A stretch of 64,000 bases of DNA. Origin: Chrysomallon squamiferum (Eukaryota; Mollusca; Gastropoda; Neomphalida; Peltospiridae). The notes below the pieces were generated by a model. That model searched no databases. It was given only the letters and a program-made list of their open reading frames with translations, and was not told the DNA's origin. Positions 22,085 to 35,439 of this stretch are shown here, piece by piece; within the stretch, counting starts at the first letter, position 1, and each line of letters begins with the position of its first letter. A program made the translations under genes and the position numbers. Where the stretch lies: the NCBI GenBank assembly GCA_012295275.1, contig CM022666.1, positions 5,000,867-5,064,866 on the forward strand, in the 5' to 3' direction.

Positions 22085-22239
22085 TTATTTCTTTCATATA
22101 TATATATATATATATGAACTAAACTTACTCCATGAAATTAATTCTTTTTTTTTCTTACTTTCTCTGACTATCACTGAAAGTCCACATCATTCACAAAAGA
22201 TGGACTCTGCTTCTGGTTTTATTTACTATTATTTTAGGT

Positions 22240-22700
22240 TTTACTCACATTATACAATGGATGTTCTTGTACAATAGATGTTCTATGCACAATGGATATT
22301 CTTTGTATAGTGGATGTTCTAGTATACAGTAGATGTTATACAGTCTATGTCCTATTTAAAAAAATGATCTTGTACAGATATTCTATATACACTGTACATT
22401 ATATACAAGTACAGTAGATGTTCAATGTACAGTGAATGTTCTTGTATGGTAGATGTTCTGTAAACAATGGATGTTCTGCTGTAGATGTTCTGTGTGAAAA
22501 GATGTTTTTGTTCAGTTAATATTCTAAACATGTACATCTGTGGATGTTGTAAATATAATTAATGTTAAATGATAATGAATACTCCATGTATAGTGGCTTT
22601 TCTTTGTACAGTGAATATGTAATGTATGTACTGCGGATGGTCTGTGTTCAGTAAATCTGTACAGTGAATGTTCTACAAACATGAATGTGTTCTAGGGATG
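22240..22700. repeat. Degenerate GATGTTCT minisatellite
   Basis: Loose 20-25-bp units with TGGATGTTCT and TGTACAGT. Related stretches lie at 30,015-30,300, 39,530-39,620 and, inverted, 61,380-61,520. Confidence 0.8.
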
Positions 22701-23010
22701 TTCTATGTAAAATTATTGTGTACGGTATTCAGTGAATAAATATTTACATATTATTGATTTTCTATATAAAGTGTCTGATGAAAGTTAAATGTTTGCTGAT
22801 TGGTTTATAATGAATAATACAAGTTAAGTGTTCTTTATACAGTATGTACTCATGCAATGAAATTATGAGAGTGATAAATGTTTATATGTGCTACATTTAA
22901 ATTTCATGTAAAATATGCATAATAAACAATCTATTTAAAGCATTTTTTTATTTTATCACAAAAAGAATTTTCCTTTTAGAAGCATTTCAAAAACATAAAT
23001 ATTACTGTTA

Positions 23011-23250
23011 ATGTTATTATCACTATCATCATCATCATTAATTTTATTATCACTATCATCATCATCATTAATTTTATTATCACTATCATCATCATCATTA
23101 ATTTTATTATCACTATCATCATCATCATTAATTTTATTATCACTATCATCATCATCATCATTAATTTTATTATCACTATCATCATCATCATTAATTTTAT
23201 TATCACTATCATCATCATTATTAATTTTATTATCACTATCATCATAGTTA
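23011..23250. repeat. 30-bp minisatellite, eight units
   Basis: Eight units of TTAATTTTATTATCACTATC plus ATC triplets, one with an extra triplet. Units two and three of the array have a single repeat at this point, so it expanded only here. Confidence 0.95.
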
Positions 23251-23696
23251 CTACTACTGCTACTAATCAACATTATTAGTATTATTCTTACTATTGAAAT
23301 TAGTGCTGCTGTTGCTGCTACTACAACTATTAAATTTATCATCATCATCATTATTATTGTTTGCTGCTGTCGTTGCTAAATAAAGACTACAGTGATACCT
23401 CTGGTCACCTGTTCATTATTTTTATTACTTTAAAAGAAATACAAATGTCTTGTTCTGAATTTGTATCAAGTAAAATTAATAAGAGCATCTTTCAACTCAC
23501 TTTTCAGTTCTACACCATTCAGTGACATCGTTTACATTTTTATTTTGTAAAGCAAAATTTGTATATTTTATAGACAGTATGTTAAATATTGCTAATATAT
23601 AACAATGTACATATCACATACTTATATAGATACATTTACTTGCGTGCACATACACAAACACAGACACACAGACACACACACAAACACACATATCAT

Positions 23697-23949
23697 GTTC
23701 CGAGCAATGTTGATAAATAGCTGTTTGCTAAGCGGGGCAGGTCATACAAAATGCACGGCCCTCGTATTTACGACCTACAATGACATCGCAGGCTGGGAAA
23801 TGTGTACCTATCTTGCTATTGCCTCGATATCTTATTTCTCAACGTTCACAACTTGTTTCAATGAGGCTGTTACTGTTACCTCTAGTCCATATACACACGC
23901 TGAACAACTGACACAATTTTCTATCATTTATTTAGGGCTGGACGATTGA
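23697..23949 (+). other. About 83-codon open frame of family X, copy 1
   Basis: Frame with text LINSCLLSGAGHTKCTALVF. Copies at 25,347-25,601, 27,062-27,304 and (minus) 60,251-60,499 are also open. Between copies 1 and 2 I count about eight amino-acid-changing and two silent differences, the ratio expected without selection. Decayed copies at 28,262, 31,150, 43,720, 58,270 and 59,060 are not open. Probably not protein coding. Confidence 0.25.
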
Positions 23950-25346
23950 AAAGTCATTAAATATAAAATAATAAACTACTTGGTTAATATATGCTTTTAT
24001 TTATTTGTTTCTGTTCATGCACGTACATCACATGTACTTGACGTTTTCTAGTTTCTATCATGAAAACAACTCACGGGAAACTGAACAAAGCGAAAAGTGT
24101 GTGTGTGTACGCGCGAGGTCTAATGGTATGTGACTTGCTTGTATTGTATTGCTTCTTTGTTTGTTGTTTTTGGTTTTATTCCAGCTGGTCTTTGATCTGA
24201 ATAAGGTCATGCAGTAAGGTAATAAACTGCGAGTATTAACTAAATGTACATAATAGTATGTACATGTGTATAAAATGACTTTGTAGATGTACCACAATTC
24301 ACGTTTACCTAACTTATTTTTTATCAGTACCCTTCCACTTTGTCACGTCACTGACTAAACTGCGCATGTCAGTGTCTATTCTAGACCACAATACCACCCT
24401 ATTTCGCGTGCTTAATACACATGAGCTAAAGCTAAAAATAATAGCTTCCTCATTGTTGGAAATCCCGGCATGTGATAGTATTATTATATATCGGTCTTAC
24501 CGAACACTGAACAGAAGTAATATTTAAATATTACTGGTTTTCTATGTAAATTGACGTATGAAAGTTAAATTTTCACTGATTAGTTTATAATGAATAATAC
24601 AAGTTAAGTGGATGATCCAGTTGAAAAGGCTTTTCTTTATACAGTATGTACTCATGCACTGAACTGCTCAGAGTAATAAATGTTTATATATGATTTACAT
24701 TTAAAATTTCATGCAAAATCTGCAAAATAAACAATCTATTTAAAGCATTTTTTGTTTTATCACAATAAGAATTTTCTTTTTAGAAGCATTTCAGAAACAT
24801 AAATATTATTATTAATAATAATTTTATTATCACTATCATCATCATAATTACTACTACTGCTACTACTATTAGTATTACCAAATAATTAATATTATTAGTA
24901 TTATTCTTATTACTACTACTATTGATATTAGTGCTACTACTACTATTAAATTTATCATCATCATCTTCATCATCATCATTATTGTTTGACATTGTTGTTA
25001 AATAAAGACTACAGTGATACCTCTGGTCACCTGTTCATTATTTGTATTACTTTGAAAGAAACACAAACGTCTTGTTCTGAATTTGTCATTTTGTTGTTTT
25101 CTGTTGTTTTTTTAATATCAAGTAAAATTAATAAGATCATTTTTCAACTCACTTTTCAGTTCTACACCAGTCAGTGACATCATTTAAGTTTTTATTTTGT
25201 AATGCAAAATGTGTATAGTTTATAGACAGTATGTTAGATATTGCTGTTATATAACAATGTACATATCACATACTTATATAGATACATTTACTTGCGTGCA
25301 CATACACAAACACAGACACACAGACACACACACAAACACACATATC

Positions 25347-25601
25347 ATGTTCCGAGCAATGTTGATAAATAGCTGTTTGCTAAGCGGGGCAGGTCATACA
25401 AAATGCACGGCCCTCGTATTTACGACCTACAATGACATCGCAGGCTGGGAAATGTATACCTATCTTGCTATTGCCCCGATATCGTATTTCACAACGTTCA
25501 CAACTTGTTTAAATGACTCAGTTACTGCTACCTCTAGTCTATATAAACACGCTGAACAACTGACACAATTTTCGATCATTTATTTAGGGCTAGAAGATTG
25601 A
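25347..25601 (+). other. Family X open frame, copy 2
   Basis: Same frame as 23,697-23,949, unit two of the array. Probably non-coding. Confidence 0.25.
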
Positions 25602-26959
25602 AAAGTCATTAAATACAAAAAAATAAACTACTTGGTTAATATATGCTTTTATTTCTTTGTTTCTGTTCATGCACATACATCACATGTACTTGACGTTGTC
25701 TAGTTTCTGTCATGAAAACAACTCACGGGAAACTGAACAAAGCGAAAAGTCTGAGTGTGTACGCGCGAGGTCTAATGGTATGTGACTTGCTTGTATTGTA
25801 TTGTTTCTTTGTTTGTTGTTTTTGGTTTTATTCCAGCTGGTCTTTGATCTGAATAAGGTCATGCAGTAAGGTAATAAACTGCGAGTATTAACTAAATGTA
25901 CATAATAGTATGTACATGTGTATAAAATGACTTTGTAGATGTACCACAATTCACGTTTACCTAACTTATTTTTTATCAGTACCCTTCCACTTTGTCACGT
26001 CACTGACTAAACTGCGCATGTCAGTGTCTATTCTAGACCACAATACCACCCTATTTCGCGTGCTTAATACACATGAGCTAAAGCTAAAAATAATAGCTTC
26101 CTCATTGTTGGAAATCCCGGCATGTGATAGTATTATTATATATCGGTCTTACCGAACACTGAACAGAAGTAATATTTAAATATTACTGGTTTTCTATGTA
26201 AATTGACGTATGAAAGTTAAATTTTCACTGATTAGTTTATAATGAATAATACAAGTTAAGTGGATGATCCAGTTGAAAAGGCTTTTCTTTATACAGTATG
26301 TACTCATGCACTGAACTGCTCAGAGTAATAAATGTTTATATATGATTTACATTTAAAATTTCATGCAAAATCTGCAAAATAAACAATCTATTTAAAGCAT
26401 TTTTTGTTTTATCACAATAAGAATTTTCTTTTTAGAAGCATTTCAGAAACATAAATATTATTATTAATAATAATTTTATTATCACTATCATCATCATAAT
26501 TACTACTACTGCTACTACTATTAGTATTACTAAATAATTAATGTTATTAGTATTATTCTTATTACTACTACTATTGATATTAGTGCTACTACTACTATTA
26601 AATTTATCATCCTCATCTTCATCATCATCATTATTGTTTGATGTTGACATTGTTGTTAAATAAAGACTACAGTGATACCTCTGGTCACCTGTTCATAATT
26701 TTTATTACTTTAAAAAAAATACAAATGTCTTGTTCTGAATTTGTCATTTTCTTGCTTTCTTTTTTTCTTTTTTTTTTCTTTTTTTTTTAATATCAAGTAA
26801 AATTAATAAGAGCATTTTTCAACTCACTTTTCAGTTCTACACCAGTCAGTGACATCATTTAAGTTTTTATTTTGTAAAGCAAAATTTGTATAGTTTATAG
26901 ACAGTATGTTAGATATTGCTGTTATATAACAATGTACATATCACATACTTATATAGATA

Positions 26960-26992
26960 CACCTACTTGCACTCGCACACACACACACACAC

Positions 26993-27028
<36 letters not shown>

Positions 27029-27042
27029 ACACACACACACAG
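26960..27042. repeat. CA-rich array in unit three
   Basis: CACACA and CTTACACA units. Units one and two have only a short CAGACACA stretch here. Confidence 0.95.
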
Positions 27043-27061
27043 ATATATCATAATCCGAGCA

Positions 27062-27304
27062 ATGTTGATAAATAGCTGTTTGCTAAGCGGGGCAGGTCAT
27101 ACAAAATGCACGGCCCTCGTATTTACGACCTACAATGACATCGCAGGCTGGGAAATGTGTACCTATCTTGCTATTGCCCCGATACCGTATTTCAGAACGT
27201 TCACAACTTGTTTAAATGACGCTGTTACTGCTACCTCTAGTCTATATAAACACGCTGAACAACTGACACAATTTTCTATCATTTATTTAGGGCTGGACGA
27301 TTGA
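27062..27304 (+). other. Family X open frame, copy 3
   Basis: Same frame, unit three. The first five codons are altered (ATAATCC in place of ATGTTCC). Confidence 0.25.
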
Positions 27305-27559
27305 AAGGTCATTAAATACAAAATAATAAACTACTTGGTTAATATACACTTTTATTTCTCTGTTTCTCTTCATGCACGTACATCACATGTACTTGACGTA
27401 GTCTAGTTTCTATCATGAAAACAACTCAGGACAAACTGAACGACAAACTGTATGTGTGTGTGTGTTTTTGTTTTTTTTACCCAGTCAGTTGAATAACTTT
27501 ACATATTAACATTTTTTATCAGTACACTTCCACTTTATCACGTCATTGACTAAACTGCA

Positions 27560-28740
27560 TAATGAATAATACAAGTTAAGTGGATGATCCAGTTAAAAAG
27601 GATTTTCTTTATACAGTGTGTACTCGCGCATTGAAATGATCAGAGTAATAAATGTTTATATATGCTTTACATTTAAAATTTGATGTACAGTTTGCATAAT
27701 AAGCAGTCTATTTAAAGCATTTTTGGTTTTATCAGAATAAGAATTTCAGAATCGTAAATATTATGATTATTAATTTTATATTATAATTATAATTAACTTT
27801 ATTACCACTATCATCTTCATCATTATAACTACTGCTATAGTATTACTATATAATCATGATTACTAGTATTATTCTTTCTACTACTCCAACTATTTACATT
27901 AGTGCTAACGCTACTACTGCTATTAAATTTATAATCATCATTTGATCACTATAATTAGTATTGTTTGCTGTCATTGTTGTTAAATAAAGACTACAGTGAT
28001 ACCTCTGGTCACATGTTCATAATTTTTATTACTTGGATAGTTACTTTAAATGTAGTACAAATGTCTTGTTCTGCATTTGTCATTGTCTTCTTATTTTTAA
28101 AGTAAAATTAATGAGATCATTTTTGAACTCACTTTTCACTTATACACCAGTGACATGATTTAATTTTTATTTTATGAAGCATAATTTGTGTACTTTATAG
28201 ATAGTAAGTTAAATATTGCTGTTAAATAACAATGTTCATATCACATACTTAAATGTAGACCTACTCGTGCAGTGTTTATAAATAGCTGTTTGGAAAGTCC
28301 CGGAAAAATGAACAGATAACGTGACCTTGCTGTCTGTGAAATGTTTATCTAAAGTGTGATCTCAGTTCTCTGTCTGCTTCATTCACGCTACTACTGTTCA
28401 GGTGTCGGCAACGCTTGGTCAGCCACCAATTATTACATTAACTTGACTCTCCTCCAAAACACCGCATATCATTTAGATCACATGCACTTGACGTAGTCTA
28501 GTTTCTGTCATAAAAACAACTCCTGCCAAAATTCTTAAATAGGTCACTGTGTGTACACTTGGACACCAATTATTACATTAACTTGGCAGTTCTCCAAAAC
28601 ACCACTTTGTTGTCTGATCACCTCTCTGCAAAAGCTTCCTGACCCGTTTTACTGCATAGGGCATATGAAGTCAGATAATATAGATATTCTGCATTAACTT
28701 TTTGTTCATTTATTTCGGGTTAGACTGTTGAAGAGTGGTT
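27560..28740 (+). repeat. Degenerate family X unit
   Basis: Follows the same order as the tandem units (AATAAAGACTACAGTGATAC at about 27,982) but with deletions. It carries a 3' segment (TTGGACACCAATTATTACAT) shared with 43.7-44.2 kb and, inverted, 58.7-59.0 kb. Confidence 0.75.
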
Positions 28741-28884
28741 GATTAAAAAAAGATAAAATATCTGAGATTAGAAGTCAGCTGTCACCTTTGTGTTTCTATG
28801 TTTCTGTTCTTGCATGTAGATCACAAGTACTTGGCGTAGTTTCTGTCATAAAAACAACTCAGGCAGTATTCTTAAATAGATCAC

Positions 28885-29036
28885 TGTGTGTGTGTGTTTG
28901 TGTATGTGTGTTTGGTTGTGTGTTTGTGTGTGTGTGTGTTTGTGTGTGTTTATGTGTGTCTGTGTGTGTTTGTGTGTATTTGAGTGTGTTTGTGTGTGTG
29001 TCTGTGTTTGTGTGTGTGTGTGTGTGTGTGTTTTTA
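28885..29036. repeat. GT array with interruptions
   Basis: GT runs interrupted by TTT and TCT. Sister arrays are at 44,340-44,425 and, inverted, 58,545-58,630. Confidence 0.95.
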
Positions 29037-29039
29037 AAA

Positions 29040-29405
29040 CTGTATTCAATATAGCAGTAAAGAATAATATAGATGGATAGAATAATTGTAATCGATCACA
29101 ACAATCACATACGGGTTTAATACAGAAGAGCAAACATATACATAACTAGTTACAATTTTTAATTATGAAATACATTAGCAATGAAAGATAGATTAAACAC
29201 ATTTTGTCAGAGTATTTTGTTAATGTTCTTTGATTTTAATGTTGATGGTTTAGGCTGATGTTCCACTCCGCCGCAGCATACAGGAACACTTCATAACATA
29301 TTTTGATATCACCCTTATTGCTATGAATAACTTCCATATTAAACATACTTCTGATACTAGAGCAAGCTGGAGAATATTCAATGAAACACATTTTAACTGG
29401 AAATA
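29040..29405 (+). repeat. Truncated copy of unit A/B segment
   Basis: Matches 1,005-1,120 and then the 89-codon frame region of units A and B with internal deletions. It joins at both ends to unrelated repeats, so it is a small rearranged fragment. Confidence 0.75.
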
Positions 29406-29409
29406 AGAC

Positions 29410-29870
29410 AAAAGTTGCAGAATAATATAATTTAAACATTCTGAATACAGTATTATTTCAGTACATTACATATCATGTAGTTTATATTTACAGGGAGACA
29501 GTATTAAATATTATATAAATAAGTACAGCACATACCATGTAATTTATACGTCTAGAGATACACTGTTAAAGATTAATAGACTGCAGTACATACCATGTAA
29601 TTTATGTATCCAGTATTAAAGATTAATAGAGTGCAGTACATACCATGTAATTTATGTATCCAGTATTAAAGATTAATAGAGTGCAGTATATACCATGTAA
29701 TTTATGTATCCAGTATTAAAGATTAATAGAGTGCTGTACATACCATGTAATTTATATATCCAGGAATATAGTATTAAATAATAAAATACAGTACATACCA
29801 TGTAATTTATATATTCAAAGATATAATATTACAGATTCACTATTGCAAATAATATGTATTCTGTGTATCA
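29410..29870. repeat. 50-60-bp tandem repeat, four near-identical units
   Basis: Units with GTACATACCATGTAATTTAT, four of them almost identical at about 29,580-29,755. Same family as the gene U introns. Confidence 0.9.
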
Positions 29871-30299
29871 TTTTAGAAACAAATGAGGTCCTGTGGTGTA
29901 GAGTATAAATGAATACATTAATGTGTATATCCAAGGATATAATATACAAAAATATTACAGTACATATCATGTAATTTATAAATCAAAGGATATAATATTA
30001 AAGATTCAGCATGTACATGTACAGAGAATGTTCTTGTATGGTATTTGTTCTGTACACAATAGATTATCTACTGCAGAAGTTCTATGTACACATATGTTTT
30101 TGTACAGTTGATATCTAAACATGTACATCTGTGGATGCTGTAAATATAATTAATGTTAAATGATAAAGAATACTCCATGCATAATGGCTTTTCTTTGTAC
30201 AATGAATATATAATGTATGTACTGTTGATGGTCTGTGCTCTGTAAATATGTACAGTGGATGTTCTACAAACAGTGAATGTGTTCTATGGATGTTCTGTG

Positions 30300-31520
30300 T
30301 AAAATGAGTGTGTACTGTATTCAGTGAATGAATATTTACATATTATTGTTTTTCTATATAAACTGACTGATGAAAGTTAAATGTTCACTGATTGGTCTAA
30401 AATGAATAATACAAGTTAAGTATTCTTTATACAGTCTGTACTCATGCACTGAAACGATAAGAGTAATAAATGTTTATATATATGTTACATCTGAAATTTC
30501 TTGTAAAATTTGCATAATAAATAATAGATTTAAGGCATTTTGTTTTATCAGAATAAGAATTTTGTTTTTAGAAGTATTTCAGAATCGTAAATATTAGGAT
30601 TATTAATTATATTATCACTATCATCATCATTATTATTACTTTTTATTATCACTTTCATCATCATCATTGTTTCTGTTAGCTGTTATCATTGTTGTTAAAT
30701 AAAGACTACAGTGATACCTCTGGTCACCTGTTCATAATTTACATTTGCTTTAAAAGTAGTAAAAATGTCTTGTTGTGCATTTGTCATTTTCTTCTTATTT
30801 TTTCTTTCTTTGTTTCTTCGATTGTTTGTTTCTTTTTCGTTGTTGTTGTAATAACAAGTAAAATTATTGAGATCATTTTTCAGCTCACTTTTCGCTTCTA
30901 CACCAGTCAGCGACATGATTCAATTTTTATTTTATAAAGCAAAATTTGTATACTTTATAGACTATGTAAAATATTGCACTTATATAATATGTACATATCA
31001 CATACTTATATAGATACACCTACAGACGTGCACATTCAAACACATGTATCATGTTTACGTTTTAATAGTTAAGCAGTCGCCCTTGACACCGACGACAAAT
31101 AACTGCACCTCACTGGAAAATCTTTTAACATGCCGGGTGCATTATCTTTAAAAATAGATCTACCGAGTAATGTTTATAAATAGTTCTTTCCTAAGTGACT
31201 CAGCTGATTCAAAATGCACGGCCAACGTGTTCTCTTTGAGTCCTGCCTACAATGACGTCGCTGGCTGTAAAATGTACACGTGACGTCAGATTGATATCTC
31301 ACACACTACCAAGTTCATTGACGTGATTTCTATTATCTCTAGGCCATAGAAATATGCTGAACAACTGTGCTCCTTCGTGGATCTTGTGTAGATATATACT
31401 GTAGTGCATAGCTGGAGTGTATTAGGACATTTGAAATTAGATAATGTAGATGTTCTTGATTAAATTTTTGATAATTTATTTAGAGTTAGACTATTGAAGA
31501 GTAATTAAATAAAAAAATAA
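30300..31520 (+). repeat. Degenerate family X unit
   Basis: Contains the AATAAAGACTACAGTGATAC landmark (about 30,697). Its 3' part (about 31,000-31,500) matches the inverse of 57,840-58,450. Confidence 0.75.
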
Positions 31521-32070
31521 CAAACTACTTGGTTAATAGTCAGTTGTTAAGTTTTTCCTTCTTTGTTTCTGTTCATACACGTACATCACATGTACTTGAC
31601 GTAGTCTAGTTTCTGTCACAAAAACAACTCAGGGCAAACTGAACAAAGCAATATTCTTAAAATACATCACTCTGTGTGTGTGTGTGTGTGTGTGTGTGAC
31701 TTCTTTGTATTTTTTGTTTGTTGTTCTTTCTTTCTTCTTGTTGTTACTTTCTTATTGTTGTTTTGTTTTGAATTTTTTTTTTTTTTTTTTTTTTTGTTTG
31801 TTTGTTTTCTTCCGGCTCACCATTGGACTGATTACATCAACAATTAACTGCAAAGTACTAAGCTGACATAATAGTATGTACCCGTGTATAAAATGACATT
31901 GTAGATATTACAAAAGTCACGTTTTTGACAACACTTCTGTTTATATGTTTCTCGATGGGATTGGCAGTGGAGGGTTTCTAGAGCATTCTCGAATGATTTG
32001 TATACATAGCCTTTGAACAGAAAGTATCATATTCTTATGATGACATCTGCTTTGTTTGAATTTTTTTTTT
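31520..32070. other. No gene seen
   Basis: A GT array (31,674-31,698), T-rich low-complexity sequence (31,730-31,810) and a segment shared inverted with 57,480-57,760 and directly with 40,330-40,410. Confidence 0.6.
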
Positions 32071-33700
32071 CTTTTTGTTATATTTATTTATTTGCTGTGG
32101 GTTTCGTAGTTAATGTGTAGTCATTTAACATACTATGAAGAAAATGAGCCAAGTTATTATATATATCTTTTTGGTGTTTTTTAATAGTAGTTGTAGTAGT
32201 AGTAGTAATAGTAGTAGTTGTTGTTATCATTATTACGATTGCTTTTGTCATTATTGTTAAATAAAGAGTATTGCTGACTTCTATTCCTGTGTTAAGTAAG
32301 CGACACAAAATAACAACAAAATGAAATGATATAGTCTGAGTATCACGTGGTAGAATTTTACAGCCAGGATTTGTCATCTTACACAAAATCGGAATAAATT
32401 AATGTAGTCATCCTGGAACAAATCCAGGATAACGGTCGCTGTCCACTGAACGCACTGTGTAACTAGTTATGTAGATGTTTGCTCTTCTGTGTTAATCCTT
32501 ACGTGATTGTTGTGACCGATTACAATTATTCTATCCATCTATATTATTCTTTATTGCTTTACTGAATGTTCAGACTCTCAAGTTCGCCAATTTTGACAAA
32601 ATGTAACGCTCTGCATTCTAATGACCATACATCAAAGAATGTACCTCACCATTCTTGTTGAAATGAGTATTATTAAAAAAACACTTTGACAACGATTCTT
32701 GAAATAGTACTGGTAATTAAACATGAATTTTATGGGTTTTATGCATGTACGCTTTCACACACACAAATACATATTAACATGAAATAACTGAATGTTTCAG
32801 GATTTACATGTAAAGACTGGTTTCACAAATTGACCAGAAATATATATAAATATGTGATGCGTGTATTATGTAAGAATATTGTTAGGATTTGTAAATATTG
32901 TTGCATTTTCTTATATTTTTACTTTTTTAGATGAAGTTTGATGTGTTTCCTCACTGAATACAGAACACGATGGATTTTTGTTGCCACAGTTTTTTTTCTT
33001 ATTAGATTGTTCATGTGTTCACACTTTTGTTTAATAGATGTTACTTGTGAGTGGATTTCTTTGATGTTTGTCAAGTTTTGAATCCTACTGTTGTTGTTGT
33101 TGTTGTTGTTGATATTATTATTATTAATAATTTATTTGTTTATTTATTGATATTGTTGTTGTTGTTGTTGCTATTTATTCAATTAATTAATGTATATATT
33201 TTATTTATATGGAGATTATATTTATTTCATATTTATTATATACACAGATAATATTTTTTCAATTAATTTTGTTAAATAATGTTTACTGTACTTGGTTACA
33301 CACACATTCTTTGGACAGTTGCCAGTATTTCAAATAACATCATATTTAAATTATGATGTTGGCTTGTGTCACGTGAACGTTTTCCGAGAATCAATAATGA
33401 GTACTCTCTTTCTCCGGGAACTGGACTTCCCACCAAAGCTATAAATAGATGTGAGTCAGTAGTTGAACTTTTATGGGAAACATATTACTAGTAGACAGAT
33501 TCAGAAAAGTATTGTTATAAATAAATAAATTTGTTGTTGTTGTTGTTGTAGTTACTGCTGTTGAAAATTCAAATGAATATCGATACTTTTTTTGTTTCGT
33601 TCTTAATGAAATGCTCGGTCGATTCATTAACAAAGCAGCAGCTAGGTCAGAAACGCCATTTGCAACACAAAGCACGATTCACAAAATGTGTGTGTGTGTG
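32070..33700 (-). repeat. Composite repeat block M-S-T, copy 1
   Basis: Block carrying family M (32,210-32,390), family S (32,400-32,570), a spacer with CATGTAAAGACTGGTTTCAC, a GTTGTT-rich tract, and family T (33,300-33,680). The same order recurs at 45,770-47,300 and partly at 52,110-53,340, and inverted at 55,870-57,430. No protein-coding content recognised. Confidence 0.8.
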
Positions 33701-34430
33701 TGTGTGTGTTTCTTGAGATTAAGGTTAACGAGAAGTAACAAATAACATTTTTCAAGAACCGAGCTTTTCCGTTACATGTAATCGTTAAATATAATATTCA
33801 TAAATAAACTTCGTGAACTTATTACTTCTGTTGTACTGGTTGCTATTGTTGTAGTTCTTCTGATTATCATCATTATTATTATTAATATTACTATTGCTGC
33901 TGTCGTTGTTAAATATAGACTGCAGCGTCATACTGATCACGTTTTCAGTAACTGATTCTAATCGATATACAATAATACTATCACGTGCCGGGATTTCCAG
34001 TAAGCAATCAGTATGTCAAGGTCGGTGTATTTATAGAGAAGGAACTATACTCTCCCAACACAGAAACGCAAAATAGTTGTAAACTCACACATATCGATCT
34101 GTATAATGTATGAATAGAATGACACTTGGTGATTCAAACGTATAGCTTTTGTTAGTCGCCAAAAAGCAGGTAACACAAAATAAAGGCTACGACCATGTTT
34201 ATTAGTCAAAACGTCCCCGCATGCAAACCACGTTACCAGTGTATCTGCACGTGCGCAACATGAAACTTGAATACGAGGGTTATAAAAATGCAAGGTTTTC
34301 GAATATTTCTGTTCCTTATTTTTGTTCTCACCCAACATCAAACAAATGTCACGACTGAGTGAATCCATGCGCATACATATTAACAAGAGTTTGGTCACGA
34401 AAAATGGTGTCCTATTTTTGTGGTACTACG
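33700..34430. other. Apparently single-copy stretch, no gene recognised
   Basis: A minus-strand open frame of 117 codons (34,045-34,398) has no recognisable domain. Its rightmost part borders a family C copy. Confidence 0.35.
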
Positions 34431-34584
34431 GTGTTTTTATGCTGTGTACCGGAGTAGACACTGACATGCGCATTTAGGCAAAAATATGATAAAATGGAAG
34501 TGTACAGGTAAAAAAATCTTAATATATAAGGTTATTGAACTTACTGGGTAAAAAGAATTAAGTTGGGTAAACGTGCATTCCTCT

Positions 34585-34738
34585 TAGCCAATCAAAAATG
34601 AACGCGTTAGTTGCTAGAGAATATCATACTATCGTTTCAAAGTTTCTGGTATAAAAAAGCCTGTTATACAGCGTTTCTGTCATAGCCGTGCTTCACTCCA
34701 TTGTGAACAAAAAGGCAGCCTAATTTAGGTATGTAAAT
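34585..34738 (+). promoter_or_regulatory. Probable promoter and first exon of TNF-like gene 2
   Basis: CCAAT at 34,588-34,592, TATAAAAA at 34,650-34,657, and an exon-like segment ending TTTAG|GTATGT at 34,738. It matches the promoter blocks at 2,550 and 7,207, but the donor has changed from GTAAGT to GTATGT. Confidence 0.6.
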
Positions 34739-34880
34739 GTTTTACTTATTTCATAGGTTATATATATTTATATAAAATTATAATTTCACTTATTTCATAG
34801 GTAATATATATTTATATAAAATTATAATTTCATTTATTTCATAGGTTATATTTATTTATAAAAAAATATAAATTAACAAT
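34739..34880 (+). repeat. About 45-bp tandem repeat, three units
   Basis: Same intron repeat as in units A and B, with fewer units. Confidence 0.85.
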
Positions 34881-34889
34881 GCTGTTTAG

Positions 34890-35005
34890 GATTTTTACAC
34901 GTCCTAATTTCATTTGTATAATACCATATTTTGTGGTATTGCACCAACTTGAAAAAATAAAACATCGCGGTAAGGTCGATAAGTTTCTAACACATGCGCT
35001 GGCAG
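34890..35005 (+). other. Candidate second non-coding exon of gene 2
   Basis: Counterpart of 3,274-3,384 with acceptor GCTGTTTAG and donor CTGGCAG|GTAAGA both kept. It is five bases longer. Confidence 0.4.
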
Positions 35006-35439
35006 GTAAGAATAATAACAGCCACAGAAAATACAGCACTCATTTATTTATCTGGTATTTCGAAAATGTGCAAAATGCACGTGCAATTCGTGCCACTGGC
35101 AGCTTAATGTAACAGTTCTGTGGTTATAAAGCAGGAAAAGTGAGTTATCAGATTCACGTTGCGATCTATAAACAATAACGTTCACGGTAGTTTGAATTTC
35201 TGTCACTGAGAGGAAACCAGCCCTGGACTTGATCTTTCGAGGACGATACAGTATCAGCAAACAGAGCGGATATGTAGAATGAGGCCCTGGCATTCTTTGA
35301 CAGGTTTTTTCTGTCTTTGCACTAAACCAACTAGCCAAGGTTTTAGGAACGGAGAAAGAGAACATTACCTCAGCTGTTTTTGTTTTTTCGATCGGAGCAA
35401 AAATGTTTACAGAAGTGTTTCAAGAACCAGACGATCTAC

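Larger units (their letters stand above)
22740..27350 (+). repeat. Tandem array of three about 1.65-kb units (family X)
   Basis: Three consecutive units, equivalent points at about 23,697, 25,347 and 27,050. Each holds a TTTATTCAC-type start, an ATC/ATT triplet tract, AATAAAGACTACAGTGATAC, and an approximately 80-codon open frame beginning near ATGTTGATAAATAGCTGTTT. Units two and three are nearly identical over more than 1 kb (24.4-25.6 versus 26.1-27.3 kb). Degenerate units follow at 27.6-28.7, 30.3-31.5 and 42.9-44.2 kb, and inverted ones occupy 53.5-61.3 kb. Confidence 0.85.

Noticed and set aside
22956-23351. Asp-rich repeat protein on the minus strand
   Set aside because: 30-bp minisatellite with ATC triplets. 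Sister repeats have only one unit and no open frame of this length.
34045-34398. 117-codon minus-strand frame
   Set aside because: No recognisable domain, borders a dispersed repeat, and no splice or promoter context supports it.
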